64,000 bases of DNA from positions 1 to 64,000 of the forward strand of contig NZ_JAAGVC010000005.1 in NCBI RefSeq assembly GCF_010858045.1. The letters are read 5' to 3'. The notes under the pieces were generated by a model. The model saw only the letters and a program-made list of their open reading frames with translations, did not search any database and was not told the origin of the DNA. The stretch is from Nocardia cyriacigeorgica. GTDB lineage: Bacteria > Actinomycetota > Actinomycetes > Mycobacteriales > Mycobacteriaceae. Position numbers and translations under genes: made by a program. Positions 36,760 to 46,691 of this stretch are shown here, piece by piece. Every line of letters begins with the position of its first letter. Position 1 is the first letter of the stretch.

Positions 36760-38772
36760 GTGCCGGAATCGTGGGAGGCGAGCGGCGGGTACGCGGCCCT
36801 GCGGCCGCAGGCGCTCAACGGCACGGCCCTGATGCGCTGGGGCCGGCTGTGCCTGGACGAGCTGACCAACCGGCGCGAGGAGATCAACGCCCTCAATGTC
36901 TTCCCGGTCGCCGATTCCGACACCGGAACCAACCTGCTGGCCACCATGCGCGCGGCCGTCTCGTGCGCCGAAGTGGCGGTGTTGTCCGCGCACGGCGGCG
37001 CCTTTCCCGGGGGGCGCGGGCACCCGCACGCGTGGAGCCGCGATCAGGAACCGGCGGCCGCCGCGCCCGCTGCCCAGCGTCGGTGGCGCGAGGTGGTCGA
37101 CGCCGTGCGGACGAGGGCAGGCGTCGGCGGGCCGAACGGCATCGCCGCGGTCGACGCACAGCCACCCGCGCCGGTCGCGGAGAGTGCGCTCGAATCCGAC
37201 GGCGGCGTGCCGGCCGCTCTGGTCGCGGCCGCGATGGCGCGCGGTGCGACGGCGGGCGCGCGAGGCAACTCCGGGATCATCCTGTCGCAGGTGCTGCGCG
37301 GGATAGCGGAGGCGACGCGCGGTGCACCGCTGGACGGCGACACCGCGCGCACCGCGCTGCACCGGGCCGCCGTGCTGGTGCGGGAGGCGCTGAGCGTCCC
37401 GGTGGAAGGCACCATTCTGACCGTGCTCGAGCGCGCGGCGGGAGCGGCCGCCGAATGTCGCGGTGACGAGCTGGCCGAGGTGGTGCGCGCGGCCGCCGAT
37501 GGCGCCGCCGAGGCGCTCGGCGAGACCACCGCGCAGCTGACCGTGCTGCAATCGGCCGGCGTGGTCGACGCGGGTGCGCGTGGGCTGGTGGTGCTACTCG
37601 ACAGTCTGGTCGAGGTGGTCACGGGCGCGCGCCCCGAGCGGCCGGTGTATCGACCCGCCGCGAGTTCACCCGAGCGGCGGGCGGAAGCGGTGCCGCCGCC
37701 GGCTCGCTACGAGGTGATGTACCGGCTGGACGACTCGGACCCGGACCGGATCTCCGCGCTGCGCTACCGGCTGACCGAGCTGGGAGATTCGGTGGTGGTG
37801 GTCGGCGACGGTGCGGACAGTTGGTCGGCCCATGTGCATTGCGTCGACGCCGGTGCCGCCATCGAGGCGGGGATCATGGCTGGAACGCTCAGCGGCGTGC
37901 GGGTCGAGTCGTTCGCGACCGCCGGCGAGTGTGGTGACCGGTGTGCACCTGGATGCGCGGACCACGGGGAGCCCGCGATCGGTGCTGTCGACGGCCGGGT
38001 GGTCGGCGCGGAGATCGACGTCCGGCGCCCCGAATCAGATGACGAGGCATCGAATACTGCTGCCGCACGGGATGATTCGCCGCGCCCGGGCAGCGCGTCC
38101 GGGTCCACCGGAGGTGCCGACCGCGCGATCGTGGCGGTGGCGGCGGGCCACGGCGCGATGACGCTGTTCCGTGACGCGGGCGCCGAAGTGGTCCCCGGTG
38201 AGCCGGCCGTCACCACCGCCGCGCTGCTCGCCGCGATCCGGCGGCTGTCGCACCGCGAGGTACTGGTGCTCCCCAACGGCGCGCTACCCGCCCAGGAATT
38301 GGTCGCGGTCGGTGTGGCCGCCCGCGACGACCACCGTGACGTGCTGCTGTTGCCGAGCGGCTCCATGGTGCAGGGACTGGCGGCGCTGGCTGTGCACGAC
38401 GCCGGCCGAATCGCGGTCGACGACGCGTTCGCGATGTCCGAGGCCGCGGCCGCGACCCGGTGGGGTTCGCTACGGGCGGCCACGGAGCGCGCGCTCACCA
38501 TGGTCGGCACCTGCGAACCCGGCGACGGACTCGGCCTGGTCGGCCACGACGTCATCGTCATCGACCGTGACGTGCGCGCCGCGGGGCAGACGCTGCTGGA
38601 CCGGATGCTCGGGCTGGGCGGGGAACTGGTCACCCTGCTGGTCGGTGCGGCGGCGCCGGAAGGGCTGGCGCAAGAGCTCTCCGATCACATCGCCGAGGGC
38701 TTCCCGGGAGTGGAGATCATGGTGTATTCCGGGGGTCAGCATGCCGATCTGATCCAGATCGGAGTCGAATGA
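36760..38772 (+). CDS. DAK2 domain / DegV-like protein (FakA-like fatty acid kinase)
   Basis: The 670-residue protein has an N-terminal DhaL/DAK2 kinase domain ([40 protein letters not shown]) and a C-terminal FakA domain ([35 protein letters not shown]). FakA phosphorylates fatty acids bound to FakB in other bacteria. The ATP/Mg2+ motif has Ser53 in place of the Gly in the canonical DGDTGTN. The protein is longer than homologues I remember (about 470-560 residues) because of two low-complexity insertions, around residues 75-140 and 390-470, the latter with [16 protein letters not shown] at 36760 has GAGGAG upstream. recG follows after 43 bp, as in mycobacteria. Confidence 0.86.
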   Translation: MPESWEASGGYAALRPQALNGTALMRWGRLCLDELTNRREEINALNVFPVADSDTGTNLLATMRAAVSCAEVAVLSAHGGAFPGGRGHPHAWSRDQEPAAAAPAAQRRWREVVDAVRTRAGVGGPNGIAAVDAQPPAPVAESALESDGGVPAALVAAAMARGATAGARGNSGIILSQVLRGIAEATRGAPLDGDTARTALHRAAVLVREALSVPVEGTILTVLERAAGAAAECRGDELAEVVRAAADGAAEALGETTAQLTVLQSAGVVDAGARGLVVLLDSLVEVVTGARPERPVYRPAASSPERRAEAVPPPARYEVMYRLDDSDPDRISALRYRLTELGDSVVVVGDGADSWSAHVHCVDAGAAIEAGIMAGTLSGVRVESFATAGECGDRCAPGCADHGEPAIGAVDGRVVGAEIDVRRPESDDEASNTAAARDDSPRPGSASGSTGGADRAIVAVAAGHGAMTLFRDAGAEVVPGEPAVTTAALLAAIRRLSHREVLVLPNGALPAQELVAVGVAARDDHRDVLLLPSGSMVQGLAALAVHDAGRIAVDDAFAMSEAAAATRWGSLRAATERALTMVGTCEPGDGLGLVGHDVIVIDRDVRAAGQTLLDRMLGLGGELVTLLVGAAAPEGLAQELSDHIAEGFPGVEIMVYSGGQHADLIQIGVE

Positions 38773-38815
38773 CGATGCGCGGTGAGAAGCAGGCGACGGC
38801 GGCGGGAACGGGGTC

Positions 38816-41086
38816 ATGGCAACACTGAGCGATCGGCTCGACCATCTACTCGGCGTGAAGGCGGCGGCATCGCTGGCCGACGCGTTCGATATGCACACCG
38901 TCGAGGATCTGCTGCGGCACTATCCGCTGCGCTACGCCACGCAGGGCCAGCCGCTCACCGAGGAAGAGCCCGAGGACGGCTCGCATATCACCGTCATCGG
39001 CCGGGTCACCAAGGCCGAGCTCAAGCCGATGCGTCAGCGCCGCGGGTCCTTGCTCAAGGTGGTGCTCGATACCGGCACCGGCAAGGGCGTCGACGTCACC
39101 TTCTTCAATGGTGACAAGGTGAAATACGTGGTCCGCGAAGGCGTGCGGGCGATGATGTCGGGCACGGTGAACTATTGGCGGCCCGGACAGTGGAATCTGA
39201 GCCATCCCGGTTATCTGATCCTGCCCGAGAGCGCCGACGACGAGACGCCCACCCTCACCACCGTGCGCGGCGGCGGCGATCTGCGCGGCATCGCCCAGAG
39301 CGCCAAAGACGCGGGCGGGGTGGACATGTCGTTCTTCGAGCGCGAATTCATCCCCGTCTACCCGGCGACCGCCAAGGTGCAGAGCTGGGAAATCCTGGCC
39401 TGTGTGCGGCAGGTGCTCGATCAGCTCGACCCGATCGACGACCCACTGCCGCAACGCATTCGCGACGAGCACCAGCTGATGGCCGTCTCGGACGCGTTGC
39501 GCCTGATCCACCTGCCCGAGCACAAACTCGATATCGAACAGGCGAAGCAGCGGCTGCGTTTCGACGAGGCGCTGGCCTTGCAGTTGGTGCTCGCCGAACG
39601 CAGGCACGAGGTGTCCGCGCGGACCGCCACACCGTGCCCGCCGCGCACAGACGGCATCGCGGCCGCGTTCGACGAGCGACTGTCGTTCGAGCTCACCGCG
39701 GGGCAGCGCCAGGTGATCGAGGAGATCGCCGCCGACCTCTCCCGCGAACAGCCGATGCATCGGCTGCTACAGGGTGAGGTCGGCTCGGGTAAGACCATCG
39801 TCGCCCTGCACGCGATGCTGCAGGTGATCGACGCAGGCCAGCAATGCGCGCTGCTCGCACCCACCGAGGTGCTGGCCGCGCAACACTATCGATCGCTGCG
39901 CGGCATGCTCGGCGACCTCGGACAGGCCGGGGAACTCGGCGCCGCCGAGAATGCCACTCAGGTCACGTTGGTGACCGGGTCCATGTCCGCGAGTGCCAAA
40001 CGCGCGGCACTGCTCGCGGCCGTCACCGGTGAGGCGGGCATCGTGATCGGCACGCACGCCCTGATCCAGGACGCCGTGGAGTTCTTCGATCTCGGCATGG
40101 TCGTGGTGGACGAACAGCACCGCTTCGGTGTGGAGCAGCGAGACGCGTTGCGCGCGAAGGCCAAGGCCGGTTCCACACCACATCTGCTGGTGATGACCGC
40201 GACGCCGATTCCACGCACCATCGCCATGACCACCCTCGGCGATCTGGAAACCTCCACCCTGACCGAACTGCCGCGCGGCCGCTCACCGATCACGTCGAAA
40301 GTGGTGCCGCGCCGGGTGCATCCGAACTGGGTCGACCGGGCCTGGGAGCGGATCACCGAGGAGGTGCGCGAGGGCAGGCAGGCGTATGTGGTGTGCTCGC
40401 GCATCGGCGACGACGAGGACGGCGGCGGCACATCGCGTAACGGCAAATCCAAGGCCGAGGGCAAAGAGGGGCCGACCACGCAGGCCGTGCTCGACGTTTT
40501 CGATCAGCTGCGCACCGGTCCGCTGTCCGAACTACGGGTCGGACTGCTGCACGGCCGCCTGCCCTCGGACGACAAAGACCAGGTGATGCGGGAGTTCAAC
40601 GAAGGAAGCATCGACGTGCTGGTCTGCACCACCGTCGTCGAGGTCGGCGTGGACGTGCCCAACGCCACCGTGATGGTGATCGTCGATGCCGACCGGTTCG
40701 GCGTCAGCCAGCTACACCAATTGCGCGGGCGGATCGGCCGCGGCAAGCATCCGGGGCTGTGCCTGCTGATCACCGACGCCGCCCCGGGCGGTCCGGCGAT
40801 GACCCGGCTGGAAGCGGTCGCGGCCACCACCGACGGCTTCGAGCTTGCGGTCCTGGATCTGCGCCAGCGCCGCGAAGGCGATGTGCTCGGCTCGGCGCAA
40901 TCGGGCACGGCACGGTCACTGCGGTTGCTGTCGCTGCTCGACGACCTCGAAGTGATCACGGCGGCACAGCAACTCGCGCGCGAGCTGGTCGAGCAGGATC
41001 CCGGACTGACCCAGCACCCAGGTCTGGCGGCGATGATGCATGCCGCCGTCGATTCCGAACGTCTGGAGTACCTGGCCAAGTCCTGA
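38816..41086 (+). CDS. recG: ATP-dependent DNA helicase RecG
   Basis: RecG remodels stalled replication forks and Holliday junctions. The 756-residue protein starts with the wedge/OB domain (SDRLDHLLGVKAAASLADAF; HITVIGRVTKAELKPMRQRR). The SF2 helicase motifs follow: LLQGEVGSGKTIVALHAMLQ (Walker A), VVVDEQHRFGVEQRDALRAK (motif II, DEQH), VMTATPIPRTIAMTTLGDLE and QLHQLRGRIGRGKHPGLCLL (motif VI). The region between motifs III and IV carries a short charged insertion (NGKSKAEGKEGP). It is likely co-transcribed with the DAK2 gene. Its stop lies 5 bp from the convergent prpR stop. Confidence 0.97.
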   Translation: MATLSDRLDHLLGVKAAASLADAFDMHTVEDLLRHYPLRYATQGQPLTEEEPEDGSHITVIGRVTKAELKPMRQRRGSLLKVVLDTGTGKGVDVTFFNGDKVKYVVREGVRAMMSGTVNYWRPGQWNLSHPGYLILPESADDETPTLTTVRGGGDLRGIAQSAKDAGGVDMSFFEREFIPVYPATAKVQSWEILACVRQVLDQLDPIDDPLPQRIRDEHQLMAVSDALRLIHLPEHKLDIEQAKQRLRFDEALALQLVLAERRHEVSARTATPCPPRTDGIAAAFDERLSFELTAGQRQVIEEIAADLSREQPMHRLLQGEVGSGKTIVALHAMLQVIDAGQQCALLAPTEVLAAQHYRSLRGMLGDLGQAGELGAAENATQVTLVTGSMSASAKRAALLAAVTGEAGIVIGTHALIQDAVEFFDLGMVVVDEQHRFGVEQRDALRAKAKAGSTPHLLVMTATPIPRTIAMTTLGDLETSTLTELPRGRSPITSKVVPRRVHPNWVDRAWERITEEVREGRQAYVVCSRIGDDEDGGGTSRNGKSKAEGKEGPTTQAVLDVFDQLRTGPLSELRVGLLHGRLPSDDKDQVMREFNEGSIDVLVCTTVVEVGVDVPNATVMVIVDADRFGVSQLHQLRGRIGRGKHPGLCLLITDAAPGGPAMTRLEAVAATTDGFELAVLDLRQRREGDVLGSAQSGTARSLRLLSLLDDLEVITAAQQLARELVEQDPGLTQHPGLAAMMHAAVDSERLEYLAKS

Positions 41087-41091
41087 TCGGT

Positions 41092-42513
41092 TCAGATCCG
41101 CACCCGCGGGTACGGCAGATCCGCCGACACCTCCTCGGTGACCGCCAGCGGGCTGCCGATCTGCGGGAACGCCCGCTGCGGGCAGGCGGGCCGGTCGCAG
41201 ACCTTGCACCCGGCGCCGATCGGCACCGCGTTGGCCGGATCGTCGAGCTGGATGCCCTTGGAATACACCAGCCGGTCGGCGTATTCGATATCGCAGCCGA
41301 GGCCGATGGCGAAATTCTTGGCCATCGTGCCGAACCCCTGCGGCGCCATCATCGCGGTGCGCGCGATCCAGAAGTAACGGCGGCCGTCGGGCATCTCCGA
41401 GACCTGCGTGAGGATGCGGCCGGGATGGGCGAAGGCCTCGTGCACCACCCACAGCGGGCAGCTACCGCCGACCCGCGAGAAGTGGAAGGCGGTGGCGGAC
41501 TGGCGTTTCGAGATATTGCCGGCTCGATCGGTGCGCACGAAGAAGAACGGCACTCCACGCTGTCCCTGACGTTGCAGGGTGCTCAGCCGATGGCAGATGG
41601 TCTCGAAACCCACCTCGAACCGCAGTCCGAGCAAGTCGATGTCGTAGCGCAGTTCCTCCGCCGACCGCAGGAACCGCCCGTACGGCAGGACCAGCGCGCC
41701 GGCGAAGTAGTTGGCCAACCCGATCCTTGCCAGCGTGCGGGATTCACCCACCAGTGCGGGCGCCTCGCTCAGCACCGCGTCGAGTTCGTTGCCGTAGAGC
41801 AGGAAGGCCAAAGTGGTGGCGATCTGGAAGGCGCGCTGCCCCGGGCGCAACCGCCGGGCCAGGGTGAGGGTGCGACTGTCGGGATCGTAGCGGCGTTTCG
41901 GGACCGAGGAGTCGGCGCCGTCACCGCGCACCAGCACGGTCACTCCTGCCCGCTCTTCGGCCACCCTGGCCAACTGCCGATCCAGCGAGCCGATCGACAG
42001 CCCGCATTCGTCGAACAGCCGTTCCGCGGCCAGATCCAGGCGGCCGATGTGGTTGTGATGGTCGTAGAAGAAGTCGCGCACGTCCTCGTAGGGCGCGGGC
42101 ACACCGGCCGCGCCCGCGGGCGCCGCGACCCGTGCCGAGAACAGGTCGAGTTGATCGGTGGCCGTGCGTAACCGGCGGTGCATGGCCACCACCAGGCGCG
42201 CGATCTCGGGCTGGCGGGTGGCGAGTTCCTCGATTTCGGTCAGCGGCGCGCTCTCCCCACCCGCCGCGTCGACCAGGACCTCGTGCAGATCCGATACCAG
42301 CCTGGCATCGGAATCGGCGGCGAAGAACTGCACATCCAGGTCGAAGGTGGAGTTCAGCTTGAGCAGGACCGGGATGGTGAGCGGGCGTTGGTCGCGCTCG
42401 AGCTGGTTGAGGTAGCTGGGCGAGAGGTCCAGCGCCTTCGCGAGCGCGGCCTGGGTCATCCGCCGCTCCTCGCGCAGCCGTCGCAACCGGGCACCCGCGT
42501 ACATCTTCCGCAC
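41092..42513 (-). CDS. prpR: PrpR/RamB-type regulator of the methylcitrate cycle
   Basis: This 473-residue regulator has an N-terminal XRE helix-turn-helix (RLRRLREERRMTQAALAKAL; DLSPSYLNQLERDQRPLTIP), a middle domain with HHNHIGRLDLAAERLF, and a C-terminal part ending GCKVCDRPACPQ. Cys436, Cys439 and Cys444 fit the Fe-S cluster ligands reported for mycobacterial PrpR. It is divergent from prpDBC, the classic arrangement, and probably activates it in response to propionyl-CoA. GTG at 42513 is chosen because TACGAT lies 8 bp upstream (leaderless pattern); ATG at 42504 is an alternative. RamB, which governs glyoxylate genes, is a close paralogue, so the name relies on context. Confidence 0.9.
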   Translation of the reverse strand: MRKMYAGARLRRLREERRMTQAALAKALDLSPSYLNQLERDQRPLTIPVLLKLNSTFDLDVQFFAADSDARLVSDLHEVLVDAAGGESAPLTEIEELATRQPEIARLVVAMHRRLRTATDQLDLFSARVAAPAGAAGVPAPYEDVRDFFYDHHNHIGRLDLAAERLFDECGLSIGSLDRQLARVAEERAGVTVLVRGDGADSSVPKRRYDPDSRTLTLARRLRPGQRAFQIATTLAFLLYGNELDAVLSEAPALVGESRTLARIGLANYFAGALVLPYGRFLRSAEELRYDIDLLGLRFEVGFETICHRLSTLQRQGQRGVPFFFVRTDRAGNISKRQSATAFHFSRVGGSCPLWVVHEAFAHPGRILTQVSEMPDGRRYFWIARTAMMAPQGFGTMAKNFAIGLGCDIEYADRLVYSKGIQLDDPANAVPIGAGCKVCDRPACPQRAFPQIGSPLAVTEEVSADLPYPRVRI

Positions 42514-42537
42514 GGCGAGCGATCGTACCCCGCGTTC

Positions 42538-42602
42538 TTCGCAAACATCGCAAAAATGCCGGTTGTTACCCACAAAAATCCACGCGTGCAAGGTGTTTTG
42601 CC
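42538..42602. promoter_or_regulatory. putative PrpR binding sites in the prpR-prpD gap
   Basis: Two phased words, TTCGCAAA (42538-42545) and TCGCAAAA (42548-42555), sit about one helical turn apart. A reverse-oriented GTTTTGCC is at 42595-42602. They resemble the TTTGCAAA-type boxes described for RamB/PrpR regulators. The whole divergent gap is 153 bp. Confidence 0.5.
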
Positions 42603-42666
42603 ACGGGTTCGTGCTGCGTAGCGTGCGAAGTAACGGTAGAGAGAACGCCAACAGTGCGGAGGACGC

Positions 42667-44190
42667 ATGAAGACCCACATCGTACGTGCTCGCGGATCCG
42701 CGGAAGATTTCCCGCGGGCCGAGCATCTGGCCACCAAGATCGCCGAAGTCGCCACCGATCCGGTCGAGGTGACCGAGGCGGTGCGGGAGATGATCGTCAA
42801 CCGGATCATCGACAACGCCGCGGTGGCGGCAGCCGCGCTGGTCCGCAGGCCGGTGGCGGCGGCCCGGGCGCAGGCAGGGGCCGCGGGCTATTCGCCGCGG
42901 GCCGGTCGCGCGGGAGCCACGGTGTTCGGGCTGCCGGCCGATCGAGTGGTATCCCCGGAGTGGGCGGCCTGGGCCAACGGGGTCGCGGTGCGCGAACTCG
43001 ATTTCCACGACACCTTTCTGGCCGCCGAGTACTCCCATCCCGGCGACAACATCCCGCCGATCCTGGCCGTGGCCCAGCACACCGGGCGCAGCGGCGCCGA
43101 CCTGATCCGCGGACTGGCCACCGGATACGAGATCCAGATGGATCTCGTGCGCGGTATCTGCCTGCACGAGCACAAGATCGACCACGTGGCTCACCTCGGG
43201 CCCTCGGTCGCGGCCGGACTCGGCACCCTGCTCGGCCTGGATCCGGAGACGATCTACCAGGCCATCGGCCAGGCACTGCACACCACCACCGCCACCCGGC
43301 AGTCCCGCAAGGGCGAGATCTCCAGCTGGAAGGCGTATGCGCCGGCCTTCGCCGGGAAGATGGGCGTCGAGGCGGTCGATCGGGCGATGCGCGGGGAGGG
43401 TGCGCCGTCGCCGATCTGGGAGGGCGCCGACGGCGTGATCGCCTGGCTGCTCGGCGGACCGGACGCCGAGTATCGGGTTCCGCTGCCCGGCCCTGGCGAG
43501 CCGAAACTCGCCATCCTGGACAGCTACACCAAGGAGCATTCGGCCGAGTACCAGAGTCAGGCACCGATCGACCTCGCCCGCCGGATGCGTTCGCGGATCG
43601 GCGATCTCGATCAGATCGCCTCGATCGTGCTGCACACCAGCCACCACACCCACGTCGTGATCGGCACCGGTTCGGGCGATCCGCAGAAGTTCGATCCGCA
43701 CGCCAGCCGGGAAACCCTCGACCACTCGGTGCCCTATATCTTCGCGGTCGCCCTGCAGGACGGCAGCTGGCATCACGAGCGCTCCTATGCGCCGGAACGC
43801 GCGCGGCGGCCCGACACCATCGAGCTGTGGCGCAAGATCTCGACGGTCGAGGATGCCGAATGGACCAGGCGCTATCACTCGACTGATCCCGGTGAGAAGG
43901 CCTTCGGCGCGCGGGCGGTGGTCACCCTGAAGAGTGGCGAGACCATCACCGACGAGCTGGCCGTTGCCGACGCGCACCCGCTGGGAGCGCGGCCGTTCGC
44001 GCGCGAACAGTACATCGAGAAGTTCACCGCGCTGACCGAAGGCGTGCTCGACGCCGCCGAACAGCGGCGTTTCCTCGACGCCGCGCAGCGGACGCCCGAA
44101 CTGGCCGCGGGTGAACTCGATCGGCTCACCTTCACCGTCTCCGAACAGGTGCTCGCCGGCGCACCGGCCATCCCCGAGGGCGTGTTCTGA
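42667..44190 (+). CDS. prpD: 2-methylcitrate dehydratase (MmgE/PrpD)
   Basis: PrpD dehydrates 2-methylcitrate to 2-methyl-cis-aconitate in propionate catabolism. The 507-residue protein has the all-helical N-terminal MmgE/PrpD fold with [20 protein letters not shown] and [20 protein letters not shown], and [20 protein letters not shown] in the lid. The C-terminal domain has [31 protein letters not shown] before the ATG is the ribosome site. Its stop and the prpB start share one base (TGATG), so the two are translationally coupled. Confidence 0.95.
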   Translation: MKTHIVRARGSAEDFPRAEHLATKIAEVATDPVEVTEAVREMIVNRIIDNAAVAAAALVRRPVAAARAQAGAAGYSPRAGRAGATVFGLPADRVVSPEWAAWANGVAVRELDFHDTFLAAEYSHPGDNIPPILAVAQHTGRSGADLIRGLATGYEIQMDLVRGICLHEHKIDHVAHLGPSVAAGLGTLLGLDPETIYQAIGQALHTTTATRQSRKGEISSWKAYAPAFAGKMGVEAVDRAMRGEGAPSPIWEGADGVIAWLLGGPDAEYRVPLPGPGEPKLAILDSYTKEHSAEYQSQAPIDLARRMRSRIGDLDQIASIVLHTSHHTHVVIGTGSGDPQKFDPHASRETLDHSVPYIFAVALQDGSWHHERSYAPERARRPDTIELWRKISTVEDAEWTRRYHSTDPGEKAFGARAVVTLKSGETITDELAVADAHPLGARPFAREQYIEKFTALTEGVLDAAEQRRFLDAAQRTPELAAGELDRLTFTVSEQVLAGAPAIPEGVF

Positions 44191-45098
44191 TGACCGGGCT
44201 CATCGCGGCGGCCAATAGCGCCGCCGACAAGCGGATCGCCCTGCGGGCCGGGCTGGCCGCCGATCGGATCCTGCGGCTGCCGGGCGCGTTCAACCCGCTG
44301 GTGGCCAAGCTGATCCAGGAAATGGGATTCGAAGGTGTCTACGTGTCGGGGGCGGTGGTGTCGGCCGAGTTGGGCCTGCCAGATATCGGGCTCACCACGC
44401 TGACGGAGGTCGCCGAGCGTGGACAGCAGATCGCGCGGGTCACGGAACTGCCGGTACTGATCGACGCCGACACCGGGTTCGGTGAGCCGATGAACGCCGC
44501 GCGCACCGTCACCCTGCTCGAAGACGCCGGCCTGGCCGCCTGCCATATCGAGGATCAGGTCAATCCGAAACGCTGCGGGCATCTCGACGGCAAGGCCGTG
44601 GTCGATCGCGACGAGATGGTGCGCAGGCTGCGGGCCGCGGTCACGGCCCGGCGGGACCCGAACTTCGTCATCTGCGCTCGCACCGACGCCAGGGCGATCG
44701 AGGGGCTCGACGCGGCCATCGACCGGGCCAAGGCATACGCCGACGCGGGCGCGGACCTGATTTTCACCGAGGCGCTGGCCGACGAGAGCGAGTTCGCGAA
44801 GTTCCGTGCGGCGGTGGATGTGCCGCTGCTGGCCAATATGACCGAGTTCGGTAAAACCGAGTTGATCTCGGCGGGCACGCTCGAGGCGATCGGCTTCGAC
44901 GCCGTGATCTATCCGGTGACCACGCTGCGGCTGGCCATGTTCGCCGTCGAACACGGGCTGCGTGAGATCGCTTCCACCGGAACGCAAGCCGGGCTGTTGG
45001 ACGCCATGCAGCACCGGTCGCGGCTCTACGAACGGCTGGAGTACCAGCGCTACAACGACTTCGATTCCGGAATCTTCAATTTCACCGTGAGTGAGTGA
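44190..45098 (+). CDS. prpB: 2-methylisocitrate lyase
   Basis: PrpB cleaves 2-methylisocitrate to succinate and pyruvate. The 302-residue TIM-barrel protein of the isocitrate lyase/PEP mutase family has FNPLVAKLIQEMGFEGVYVS, VLIDADTGFGEPMNAARTV (Mg2+ ligands) and the catalytic loop NPKRCGHLDGKAVV with Cys129. VICARTDARAIEGLDAAI follows. Not every actinobacterium has a dedicated PrpB; M. tuberculosis uses Icl1 for this step instead. The gene overlaps prpD by one base and is followed by prpC. Confidence 0.95.
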   Translation: MTGLIAAANSAADKRIALRAGLAADRILRLPGAFNPLVAKLIQEMGFEGVYVSGAVVSAELGLPDIGLTTLTEVAERGQQIARVTELPVLIDADTGFGEPMNAARTVTLLEDAGLAACHIEDQVNPKRCGHLDGKAVVDRDEMVRRLRAAVTARRDPNFVICARTDARAIEGLDAAIDRAKAYADAGADLIFTEALADESEFAKFRAAVDVPLLANMTEFGKTELISAGTLEAIGFDAVIYPVTTLRLAMFAVEHGLREIASTGTQAGLLDAMQHRSRLYERLEYQRYNDFDSGIFNFTVSE

Positions 45099-45103
45099 TC
45101 GAT

Positions 45104-46225
45104 ATGACCGAGATCAAGAAGGGCCTCGCCGGCGTGGTGGTGGATACCACCAGTATTTCGAAGGTGGTGCCCGAAACGAATTCGCTGACCTACCGCGGGT
45201 ATGCCGTGCAGGATCTGGCGCGGCACTGTTGCTTCGAAGAGGTCGCGTATCTGCTGTGGTACGGCGAGCTGCCGAATGCCGGGCAGCTGGAACTGTTGTG
45301 CCAGCGTGAACGGGCGCAGCGGCACGCCGACCGGTCGATTCTGTCGCTGGTGCAGAAGATGCCCGACAGCTGCCACCCGATGGATGTGGTGCGCACCGTC
45401 GTCAGCTATCTCGGGTCAGAGGACCCGGCCGAAGATCTGTCCGGAACGCCAGGCGACAAGGCGCAACTGGGGAAGGCACTGCGGCTGATGGCAGTGCTGC
45501 CAACCGTCATCGCCGCCGATATGCGCCGCAGGCGCGGCCTGGAACCGATTGCGCCGCAGTCACATCTGGGATTCGCGGAGAACTTCCTGAACATGTGCTT
45601 CGGGAAGGTGCCCGATCGGCGGATCGTGCAAGCCTTCGAAACCTCGCTGATCCTCTACGCCGAGCACGGATTCAACGCCTCCACCTTCGCCGCGCGTGTG
45701 GTGACCTCCACCCGCTCCGATATCTACAGCGCGGTGACCGCCGCGATCGGCGCCCTGAAAGGCCCGCTGCACGGCGGCGCCAATGAAGCCGTCATGCGCG
45801 ACATGCTCGCCATCGGTGAACCCGAACGCGCCGCGCACTGGTTGCGCACCAAACTGGCGAACAAAGAGAAGGTGATGGGCTTCGGCCACCGTGTCTACAA
45901 GAACGGCGATTCCCGCGTCCCCACCATGAAAGCGGCCCTCGACGACGTCACCGAAGTGACCGGCGGCCAGAAGTGGGTGCGCATGTACTCCGCATTGGAA
46001 CACACCATGGCCGAGGCCACTGGCATCGAACCCAACCTCGATTTCCCCGCAGGCCCCGCCTATTACCTGATGGGCTTCGACATCGAGATGTTCACTCCCA
46101 TCTTCGTCATGAGCCGCATCACCGGCTGGACCGCCCACATCATCGAACAGACCCAGTCGAACGCCTTGATCCGCCCGCTGTCGGCGTACGTCGGCGTCGA
46201 ACAGCGGGAACTGGTCGTCGCCTGA
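45104..46225 (+). CDS. prpC: 2-methylcitrate synthase
   Basis: PrpC condenses propionyl-CoA with oxaloacetate. This 373-residue type II citrate synthase fold has the three catalytic residues in GALKGPLHGGANEAVM (His), KVMGFGHRVYKNGDSR (His) and the C-terminal Asp region (FPAGPAYYLMGFDIEMF). Its presence in a prp operon with PrpD and PrpB favours methylcitrate over citrate synthase. The start is ambiguous: ATG at 45104, or GTG at 45095, which overlaps the prpB stop as GTGA and adds three residues. A strong 15-bp terminator follows. Confidence 0.94.
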   Translation: MTEIKKGLAGVVVDTTSISKVVPETNSLTYRGYAVQDLARHCCFEEVAYLLWYGELPNAGQLELLCQRERAQRHADRSILSLVQKMPDSCHPMDVVRTVVSYLGSEDPAEDLSGTPGDKAQLGKALRLMAVLPTVIAADMRRRRGLEPIAPQSHLGFAENFLNMCFGKVPDRRIVQAFETSLILYAEHGFNASTFAARVVTSTRSDIYSAVTAAIGALKGPLHGGANEAVMRDMLAIGEPERAAHWLRTKLANKEKVMGFGHRVYKNGDSRVPTMKAALDDVTEVTGGQKWVRMYSALEHTMAEATGIEPNLDFPAGPAYYLMGFDIEMFTPIFVMSRITGWTAHIIEQTQSNALIRPLSAYVGVEQRELVVA

Positions 46226-46243
46226 GACGCGCTGCCGCCGGCG

Positions 46244-46277
46244 AACCGCGAACAGCTCATCGGAGCTGTTCGCGGTT
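46244..46277 (+). terminator. rho-independent terminator after prpDBC
   Basis: A perfect 15-bp stem (AACCGCGAACAGCTC at 46244-46258 with GAGCTGTTCGCGGTT at 46263-46277) with a four-base loop ATCG, ending in GGTTTTC, 18 bp after the prpC stop. Confidence 0.92.
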
Positions 46278-46448
46278 TTCGCGCGTTGCGACCGACCTCG
46301 ACGTGGGCCGAGTTCTGCCGTCGACGCCACGATTTCGGCGTGTCGTACGGTGCGTCGAAAATTGTTGACGCCGACGGGAACCGAATCCCCATCCGGTCCG
46401 TCCAACCTGGCGAAACGATCGAATCGACGGGTGAGGAGGGGCAGGCAC

Positions 46449-46607
46449 ATGGAGCGGAATCAGGGGTGCAGGGCGCTGTGGCGTGGGGTGGTGGCGCCGG
46501 ATGCTCGGGACCGACCGGTGTTGCGGGTCGGGCGTCGGTGTCAGGGATGTGTGATCAAGCGTGCTCGGCGTAAGGAAACGGGGGCTGCGGGGGAGACGGA
46601 GGGCTGA
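46449..46607 (+). CDS. 52-residue basic protein with a CxxC motif
   Basis: This small frame encodes MERNQGCRALWRGVVAPD, then VGRRCQGCVIKRARRKETGA. Support comes from an excellent ribosome site (GAGGAGGG ending 8 bases before the ATG) and from the fact that the frame is bounded by two terminators (46244-46277 and 46640-46669), so it would have its own transcript. It has three cysteines, two as CQGC, and is strongly basic (Arg/Lys), suggesting nucleic-acid or metal binding. I do not recognise the family. A chance ORF remains possible. Confidence 0.45.
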   Translation: MERNQGCRALWRGVVAPDARDRPVLRVGRRCQGCVIKRARRKETGAAGETEG

Positions 46608-46639
46608 AGGGCGTGCGGCAGCAGGTGGCCGATGTGAGG

Positions 46640-46669
46640 CTGGGCCACGCCTTTCGGGGCGTGGCCCAG
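46640..46669. terminator. terminator between the 52-residue ORF and metE
   Basis: CTGGGCCACGCC (46640-46651) pairs perfectly with GGCGTGGCCCAG (46658-46669) with loop TTTCGG. It is placed between convergent genes, 22 bp beyond the metE stop, and can act in both directions. Confidence 0.82.
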
Positions 46670-46691
46670 CTCGTTCACCCGGTCCGGCGGA

